A stretch of DNA of 12,476 nt from contig JBLNAZ010000004.1 of NCBI GenBank assembly GCA_050259615.1, positions 1-12,476 on the forward strand. The letters are read 5' to 3'. This DNA is from JAAXKN01 sp050259615. GTDB taxonomy: Bacteria; Bacteroidota; Ignavibacteria; Ignavibacteriales; SURF-24. The translations under genes were made by a program, and so were the position numbers. Under the pieces are notes generated by a model that ran no database searches, was not told the origin of the DNA, and saw only the letters and a program-made list of their open reading frames with translations. Within the stretch, counting starts at the first letter, position 1. Each line of letters begins with the position of its first letter. Shown one piece after another: positions 7,525 through 12,476 of this stretch.

Positions 7525-7559
7525 CAAGTATAACTTCTTACATGGAAAGTTAATTCAAA
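7525..7559 (-). promoter_or_regulatory. Candidate promoter of the DUF4870 gene
   Basis: Minus strand: TTTG at 7559-7556 and TATACTTG at 7532-7525, the latter one mismatch from TAnnTTTG and also a good -10 (TATACT). The spacing of 23 bases is slightly longer than the 19-21 usual in Bacteroidota. The transcript would have a leader of about 110 bases containing a small GGATAA/TTATCC hairpin at 7471-7488. Confidence 0.35.
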
Positions 7560-7635
7560 TAATTTTAGCAAGCAATAATCCTGCAAAATAAAATGGAATG
7601 ACAGAACTTCAGGAAATAAATCTGACAGGTAAAGA

Positions 7636-7666
7636 AATCCGGCTGCATTGGTTTTACAGCCGGATT
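7636..7666 (-). terminator. Terminator hairpin of the PII-like gene
   Basis: A 10-bp perfect stem AATCCGGCTG/CAGCCGGATT with an 11-base loop starts 12 bases after the stop codon. The following minus-strand bases are TCTTTACC, only moderately T-rich. Position and stem strength support termination. Confidence 0.7.
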
Positions 7667-7678
7667 AAAGGGAAATTC

Positions 7679-7978
7679 TTAGATGATCTTTTCCAGCGGG
7701 AGCTGGAACATGCGCGCCAGGTCGTCTTTCATCGTTATCCCGGCATTCATCTCCTTTAAGAGCTCTGCTACTTCATCCAGCTGGCATTCATTCTCAAAGG
7801 CAATCATGCGGACGTTATTGTACCCCGGATAAGCTCGCGTGCCCAGATGTGGAATTGTTTTATGCCCCTTTCCTTTCACGCTTTCCCACTCGGTATAAAA
7901 GTCAACTCCGGCTTTCTCAAGAATTGAGGAAATCCTCTCCTCAAATATATCACGATAAATAATAAATGCTATTTTCAT
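7679..7978 (-). CDS. PII-like protein downstream of the RND efflux operon
   Basis: 99 residues, MKIAFIIYRDIF to LEKII, soluble. The pattern of beta strand, helix (EERISSILEKAG), strand, a Gly-rich loop WESVKGKGHKTIPHLG with TRAYPGYNN, strand (VRMIAFEN), helix (VAELLKEM) matches the ferredoxin-like fold of PII/PII-like proteins; the loop after the second strand corresponds to the PII T-loop, which touches partners and nucleotides. It is not canonical GlnB/GlnK: the uridylylated Tyr region is absent. Relatives are known beside membrane transporters, some near RND pumps, so a role sensing or modulating the pump is an inference. ATG at 7978 is preferred over GTG at 7981 because GGGG stands 7 bases before it rather than 4. 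The gene lies 111 bases after the permease stop, with a hairpin between, and has its own terminator. Confidence 0.7.
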   Translation of the reverse strand: MKIAFIIYRDIFEERISSILEKAGVDFYTEWESVKGKGHKTIPHLGTRAYPGYNNVRMIAFENECQLDEVAELLKEMNAGITMKDDLARMFQLPLEKII

Positions 7979-7985
7979 CACGACA

Positions 7986-7989
7986 CCCC
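7986..7989 (-). promoter_or_regulatory. Ribosome binding site that sets the PII-like protein start
   Basis: GGGG, within GGGGTG on the minus strand, is placed 7 bases before ATG 7978 and only 4 before GTG 7981, favouring the ATG. Confidence 0.5.
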
Positions 7990-7998
7990 AATTAAAAA

Positions 7999-8032
7999 TT
8001 TTGAATGCTGAATGATGAATTATGAATGCAAT
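7999..8032. repeat. Degenerate GAATG/GAATTATGAATG repeats
   Basis: The plus strand holds GAATGCTGAATGATGAATTATGAATG, seen in pieces as GAATG, TGAATG, TGAATT and TGAATG in close succession. It is a low-complexity tract in the gap between the permease and the PII-like gene. No function is evident. Confidence 0.45.
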
Positions 8033-8042
8033 ACTGAAAAGA

Positions 8043-8071
8043 TTCCGCCATGGATTTTAACCATGGCGGAA
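8043..8071 (-). terminator. Perfect 11-bp hairpin after the RND permease, probable terminator
   Basis: The stem TTCCGCCATGG/CCATGGCGGAA with a 7-base AT loop begins 18 bases past the permease stop. The minus strand continues ATCTTTTCAG, a modest T-tract, so termination may be partial. It separates the efflux operon from the PII-like gene; read-through would join them. Confidence 0.7.
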
Positions 8072-8089
8072 CTTAAAGGTAAGATAATA

Positions 8090-11000
8090 CTATTTTTCGT
8101 AAGATGCAGGATTTGGCTCTGCTTCGTATTTAGCCCTGCGCCCGAAGGGCAGTAGCCTGAATACCCTGGCAAAAGCCTTCCTGAGCGAGAAGTCGTCTAT
8201 TATCGTATATACTACCGGCACAACCAGAAGCGTCAGCATCGTGGAAGTAACAAGTCCTCCAATTACTGCCTGCCCCATCGGCGAACGGAATTCAGATCCC
8301 TCACCAAGTCCAAGAGCTACCGGCACCATACCGAATATCATGGCCAGCGTGGTCATAAGAATCGGACGCAGCCTTGTAGGACCTGCCTGAAGAAGAGCTT
8401 CTGTTCTTGACAGCCCGCGCTCACGCAATGTATTGGTGAAATCGATAAGCAGAATTGCGTTCTTGGTCACAAGACCCATCAGCATGATTATACCGATCAT
8501 CGACATCACAGAAAGTGCGCTGTTAAATATGATGAGCGCCATGATTGCTCCAACAATAGCCATAGGAAGCGAAAGCATGATCGAAAACGGATAAACAAAG
8601 CTTTCAAACTGCATTGCAAGCACGATGTATACGAACACAATTGCAAGCGCAAGCGAAATAAGAATGTTCAGGAAAGACTCCGCCTGCTGCTGCCCCTGTC
8701 CGACTACGGAAATTGAATACCCCGCCGGAAGCGGAAGCTTGCTGGTCTGCTTCATGGCATCTCCTAACACCTCGCCCATCAGCCTGCCGGAAACGTTCGC
8801 ATCAACACGGATTTCCCTCTGGCGGTCGTAACGATTGATTTTTGAAGGCCCAACACCCTCATATACATCTGCCACATCGCCCAGACGCACATTGATTTTT
8901 TCGCCCTTTGGTCCCTGCTTATTGCTCATGATCGAGAGATTTTCTATATCGCTGATCGACTTGCGGTTATCTTCTTTAAGACGCACCCTCACGTCGTACT
9001 GCTCGTTGCCTTCCTGATATTTCGTGGCAACAAAACCGTCAACCATTGAACGTACAGAAGAAGCCACACTGAAAACATTAACTCCCAGATCCGAAGCCTT
9101 ATCGCGGTCAATTTTTACGCGGACTTCAGGCTTGGAAGCTTCAAGTGAAGATTCAATATCAACTGCACCCGGAGTTGAATGCACCAGGCCCTTAACTTTT
9201 TCAGCAATTTCGTTTATTTTATTTATTTCAGTACCCCTGACGCTTAATGTTACGGGCTTTTCCTGACCGCCGGGACCTCCCTGAACCGAAAAGTTCAGGT
9301 TTGCACCGGGGAAGTTTACCAGCTCGCTTCTTAGAGATCTGATAACATCATCCTGGCTCCTCTGGCGCTCACCTTTCTTGGTAAGTTTTACCATTATGGA
9401 TGCTTTGTTTACGGGAATATTGTTGCCGCCCACGGTGGTAAGAAGGTTAGTTACTTCCTTTACCCCGCGAAGCTTATCTTCAATAATGCGGCATAGCCTG
9501 TCTGTCTGCTCAATTGAAGTTCCGGCTGCAGCATTAACCTGAATTGTAAATTCACCCCTGTCTGTACTGGGGAAGAATGCAGTGCCTAAAAACCTCATCA
9601 TGAATACGCTTAAAATAAATATTGCAATGGAACCCAGAACCACCATCAGACGGTGCTTAAGAGCCCAGGCCAAAGTTGAGCGGTATTTGCCGTTCAGCCA
9701 TTCAAATGAATGATTGAAGTAATAAAGCATCCTGTGAAGCGGATTACCCGACTTTGTAAGGTGCTCATCTTCCTTCTTCAGCCAGCGCGATGAAAGCATC
9801 GGCGTCAGAGTAAAAGCCACAAAAAGCGATACAAGTACGGCAACTGAAACCGTTATACCGAACTGGTAGAAAAACCGCCCTACAATACCAGGCATGAATG
9901 CCACAGGTACGAATACCGCAACAATGGTAAACGTTGTTGCAAGAACCGCAAGACCTATTTCACTCGTGGCCGACTTTGCAGCCTCCATCGGGGTTTCACC
10001 CTGGTCAAGGTGACGGTAAATGTTTTCTATAACCACAATGGCGTCATCAATCAATAGACCTACTGCAAGTGAAAGCGCAAGAAGCGACATCATGTTGAGT
10101 GTAAAATTCAGCATGTACATCACCATAAAAGTGGTTATGATTGATGTAGGAAGCGCTATGGCGCTTATGATTGTGCTTCTCATGTTTGCCAGGAACAGGT
10201 AAACAACTATAACTGCCAGAAGACCGCCGTAAAGAATATCAAACAATACGTCGCTTACCGAGTCGCGTATAAATGTTGAAAAATCCTGGGCAACTGAAAC
10301 TTTCACGTCCGAAGGAATTTCTGCCTGCAGCTGTTTAAGCTCCTTCTGCACCTCGTCTACAACCTGAACCGTATTGGCACCCGACTGCTTGAGAATGTTA
10401 AGGCCTACAGCAGGCTTTCCGTTGTACCTCGATAAGCTCGTCCTTTCAACTGCGGCATCGCTTATCTGGGCTACTTCGTTCAGCCTTACAATGTTGCCCG
10501 ACTTGGAAACGATTATAATCTTTCCGAAGTCTTCAATGTTCTGGAATTTTCCCATCGTGCGCAAAAGCAGCTGGCGTGTTCCCTGGTCAAGATTACCGCC
10601 CGGAATTTCCACGTTTGAAGCGCCGACAGCCTGAACTACATCATTAATTGAAAGCGCATATGCTTTCAGCCTTTCAAGATCCACGTCAACATGGATTTCC
10701 CTCTCAGCACCGCCTATCAGATCAACAGAACCTACGCCAGGCACATTCTCAAGACGCTTCTTTATTACGTCCTTGGTGAATGTCGTAAGCTCTTTTTCTG
10801 AGCGCTGCCCCGCAACTGTAAGCGTTAAAATAGGCTGGCTTGCAGGATCATACCTCTGAATTACAGGCTCTTTTATATCCGTTGGAAGCTTGCTTCTTAT
10901 GGCGGCAATTTTCTCGCGGACTTCCTGCGCCGCAGCTTTACCGTCAACTTCAAGTTTGAACTGAGTAACTATTATAGATACACCTTCCTGCGAGGTGGAT

Positions 11001-11242
11001 GATATATGATCCACACCTGCAACAGGATTTATTGCATCTTCAATCAGTTTTGTTACATCTGATTCTATCTGCTCCGGACCCGCTCCGGGCAGTATTGTAG
11101 TAACAACTACTACCGGAATATCAACATCCGGATAAAGATCTACATTAAGCCTTGTCAAAGCAAAAAGTCCAAGTACCACGAGAGCAAAAATCATCATCGT
11201 AGCAAATACGGGACGTTTTATCGAAACATCAGCTAGTTTCAT
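8090..11242 (-). CDS. RND efflux permease, HAE1/AcrB type
   Basis: 1050 residues, full length for an AcrB/MdtB-type inner-membrane pump, which exports hydrophobic or amphiphilic compounds by proton antiport with the adaptor and an outer membrane channel. It starts MKLADVSIKRPVFATMM, the usual first helix. GLLIDDAIVVIENI gives the paired proton-relay aspartates Asp399 and Asp400. Lys927 (LMGLVTKNA), Arg957 and Thr964 (TRLRPILMT) complete the AcrB relay. Two repeats of porter domain plus six helices are recognisable (helix blocks about 332-480 and 855-1015). The two acidic residues of the HAE1 class and the absence of the heavy-metal CzcA signature argue for drug or solute export, but the substrate cannot be read from the sequence. 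It overlaps nothing, lying 21 bases after the adaptor stop, with Shine-Dalgarno AAGGAAAT about 10 bases before ATG. The basic C-terminus extends to PASYEK. Confidence 0.95.
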   Translation of the reverse strand: MKLADVSIKRPVFATMMIFALVVLGLFALTRLNVDLYPDVDIPVVVVTTILPGAGPEQIESDVTKLIEDAINPVAGVDHISSTSQEGVSIIVTQFKLEVDGKAAAQEVREKIAAIRSKLPTDIKEPVIQRYDPASQPILTLTVAGQRSEKELTTFTKDVIKKRLENVPGVGSVDLIGGAEREIHVDVDLERLKAYALSINDVVQAVGASNVEIPGGNLDQGTRQLLLRTMGKFQNIEDFGKIIIVSKSGNIVRLNEVAQISDAAVERTSLSRYNGKPAVGLNILKQSGANTVQVVDEVQKELKQLQAEIPSDVKVSVAQDFSTFIRDSVSDVLFDILYGGLLAVIVVYLFLANMRSTIISAIALPTSIITTFMVMYMLNFTLNMMSLLALSLAVGLLIDDAIVVIENIYRHLDQGETPMEAAKSATSEIGLAVLATTFTIVAVFVPVAFMPGIVGRFFYQFGITVSVAVLVSLFVAFTLTPMLSSRWLKKEDEHLTKSGNPLHRMLYYFNHSFEWLNGKYRSTLAWALKHRLMVVLGSIAIFILSVFMMRFLGTAFFPSTDRGEFTIQVNAAAGTSIEQTDRLCRIIEDKLRGVKEVTNLLTTVGGNNIPVNKASIMVKLTKKGERQRSQDDVIRSLRSELVNFPGANLNFSVQGGPGGQEKPVTLSVRGTEINKINEIAEKVKGLVHSTPGAVDIESSLEASKPEVRVKIDRDKASDLGVNVFSVASSVRSMVDGFVATKYQEGNEQYDVRVRLKEDNRKSISDIENLSIMSNKQGPKGEKINVRLGDVADVYEGVGPSKINRYDRQREIRVDANVSGRLMGEVLGDAMKQTSKLPLPAGYSISVVGQGQQQAESFLNILISLALAIVFVYIVLAMQFESFVYPFSIMLSLPMAIVGAIMALIIFNSALSVMSMIGIIMLMGLVTKNAILLIDFTNTLRERGLSRTEALLQAGPTRLRPILMTTLAMIFGMVPVALGLGEGSEFRSPMGQAVIGGLVTSTMLTLLVVPVVYTIIDDFSLRKAFARVFRLLPFGRRAKYEAEPNPASYEK

Positions 11243-11263
11243 ACACTTAATTTCCTTTTTCGT

Positions 11264-12349
11264 TTAGTTTTGTGAAAGAAGCTTTGAATCCGTAGAAACA
11301 ACTACCGGCATTCCATCTTTCAGGTTGTTCATGCCCACGCGCGCAACTACTTCGTTTGGTTTTAAGCCGTCAACCACTTCAATATACTTATCGTTCTGCA
11401 GACCCAGTTTTACATTCCTGCTGTATGCCTTGCCTTCAGTTATTACATAAACCTGGGGACCTTTTTCAGCATAAATTACCGCTTCCCTGGGAATTACGTT
11501 TACCGCTTTCTGAGTAGACAGGTCAAGATCTGCCTTGGCAAACATACCCGGCTTGAACCATGAGTTCTTTGCATTCGGGAACGTAGCCTTTATCTGGAAA
11601 GTGCGCGTCGTCAGGTCTGCGCTTCTTGATATTTCTGAAATCTTTCCATTGGCTGTTATGTCAGGATTCAGTTCCGAATATATCTTAACATTTTTGCCGG
11701 TTGCAACGTAAGGCATATCGGCTTCGCCAATGCTCATAATAAGCTTAAGCTGATTTATTGTGGCAACTGTTACAATTGGAGTGGCCGGAGCCGTAAAGTC
11801 GCCGATATTTAACTTTATACTTGTAACAACACCGCTTATAGGAGTGGTTATCTCCACGGCATTTCTTGCGGCGTTAAAGTTTGCCTTTGCTATGTCAAAT
11901 CCGGTCTGCGCCTGATCTAAAGCCTGGCGTGCAATGGCGCCGCTTTCAAATAAGGATTTTGTCCTCTCCAGGTTTTTCTCCACATTCTGCAGGTTCGACT
12001 GCGCCTGATAGTACTGCGAGGTAACACCGCCTTTATCAAGTTTTACAATTACCTGCCCCGCTTTTACGTTATCTCCAACCTTAACCGGAATGTCCACAAT
12101 TCTTTCGGCAAGCTGAGAAACTATATTGGCCTGCTTGTCGCCTTCAAGTGTACCTGTGTATGTCTTGCTCAGCGACATGCTGATTGTTTCAACCTTGGCG
12201 GCAATGACAGAAACTGAGTCCGACTTTTCCTTTTTGGCAGCTTTATTTTCAGCCGCAGCTTCCTTTTTACCGCAACTGGTTAAAACCAGAGAAGAAACGA
12301 TAAGCAGTACTGCTGCTATTTCCCCAAAAAATCTGAACTTACTTTTCAT
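11264..12349 (-). CDS. RND membrane-fusion adaptor lipoprotein (HlyD/AcrA type)
   Basis: 361 residues. A signal peptide (basic MKSKFRF, hydrophobic core IAAVLLIVSSLVL) ends in lipobox LTSC, giving lipidated Cys26, so it is anchored in the inner membrane facing the periplasm. The order is that of RND adaptors: beta-barrel start (TYTGTLEG), lipoyl half VKVGDNVKAGQVIVKLD at 89-105, a short alpha-hairpin at about 112-165 with KSLFESGAIARQALDQA, lipoyl half TPISGVVTSIKLNIGDF at 169-185, then beta-barrel and membrane-proximal domains (RTFQIKATFPN, WFKPGMFAKADL, VIPREAVI). It couples the permease to a TolC-like channel. AGGAG is 10 bases before the ATG. The gene follows the upstream channel gene by 70 bases and precedes the permease by 21, so one operon is likely. 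Confidence 0.95.
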   Translation of the reverse strand: MKSKFRFFGEIAAVLLIVSSLVLTSCGKKEAAAENKAAKKEKSDSVSVIAAKVETISMSLSKTYTGTLEGDKQANIVSQLAERIVDIPVKVGDNVKAGQVIVKLDKGGVTSQYYQAQSNLQNVEKNLERTKSLFESGAIARQALDQAQTGFDIAKANFNAARNAVEITTPISGVVTSIKLNIGDFTAPATPIVTVATINQLKLIMSIGEADMPYVATGKNVKIYSELNPDITANGKISEISRSADLTTRTFQIKATFPNAKNSWFKPGMFAKADLDLSTQKAVNVIPREAVIYAEKGPQVYVITEGKAYSRNVKLGLQNDKYIEVVDGLKPNEVVARVGMNNLKDGMPVVVSTDSKLLSQN

Positions 12350-12383
12350 TTTTAGAAAACTCCTATTATTTATTAATCATTTA

Positions 12384-12398
12384 CCGGGTTTTACCCGG
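12384..12398 (-). other. Small intra-operon hairpin before the adaptor gene
   Basis: CCGGGT/ACCCGG with a 3-base loop stands between the stop of the upstream channel gene and the adaptor. It has no T-tract on the minus strand, so it is more likely an RNA-stability or attenuation structure than a terminator. Low weight. Confidence 0.35.
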
Positions 12399-12419
12399 AG
12401 TCTATATTTTCTTAAAAGA

Positions 12420-12476
12420 TTATTTATGGTAACCCGTTACTCTTTCCCAGTCTGCGCGTGCAACCAGGTAATCGTA
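12420..12476 (-). CDS. C-terminal end of a probable TolC-family outer membrane factor (5' part outside)
   Basis: Only 18 codons and a TAA stop are inside the window; they read YDYLVARADWERVTGYHK. The pattern YDYLxAxAxxERxTG is the usual final helix of TolC/NodT-type outer membrane efflux proteins. The position directly before an adaptor and RND permease on the same strand fits a tolC-mfp-rnd operon. Length, signal peptide and start cannot be seen. Confidence 0.7.
   Translation of the reverse strand, partial: YDYLVARADWERVTGYHK

Noticed and set aside
8090..11242. Heavy-metal (CzcA-type) RND pump
   Set aside because: The aspartate pair and other relay residues match HAE1/AcrB pumps and no metal-type signature was seen.

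Overview
The window carries one co-directional block: every gene I can support is on the minus strand, so the text below runs right to left in the order of transcription. The gene set is chromosomal and Gram-negative: a tripartite RND pump, a lipobox-bearing adaptor and an AsmA-type envelope protein. The AsmA style, the DUF4870 protein, AT-rich leaders with TAnnTTTG-like promoter motifs and abundant short palindromes suggest the Bacteroidota/Chlorobiota/Ignavibacteriota (FCB) group, possibly an Ignavibacteria-like organism. That placement is inference; no rRNA or marker gene is present to test it. I see no phage, plasmid, transposase, tRNA, rRNA or CRISPR.

Right end (about 12476 to 7679): the last codons of a probable TolC-family outer membrane factor, then a lipoprotein membrane-fusion adaptor and a full-length HAE1/AcrB-type RND permease, forming a tolC-mfp-rnd drug or solute efflux operon. 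An 11-bp perfect hairpin follows the permease. Beyond it lies a small PII-like protein gene with its own terminator; its position suggests a signalling or regulatory partner of the pump.

Middle (about 7560 to 4825): a DUF4870 small membrane protein with its own candidate promoter and terminator. Next comes a class-V aminotransferase of the cysteine desulfurase/SufS type with N- and C-terminal extensions, followed by a short polyhydroxyalkanoic-acid-system-type protein (PF09650-like). A very clear intrinsic terminator closes this pair.

Left part (about 4740 to 1): an FRG-domain protein preceded by a perfect 12-bp direct repeat, one copy of which touches a candidate promoter; then a large AsmA-family protein with a Gln/Lys-rich coiled-coil tail. 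After it come about 260 bp of non-coding sequence containing a cluster of palindromes that looks like a dispersed repeat element. The window ends inside an E. coli-type D-3-phosphoglycerate dehydrogenase (serA), cut off before its expected C-terminal regulatory domain.

Most of the window is ordinary housekeeping and envelope content. The points most worth following are the PII-like gene beside the RND pump, the palindrome cluster, the extended desulfurase paired with the PHA-type protein, and the FRG gene with its repeat-flanked promoter.
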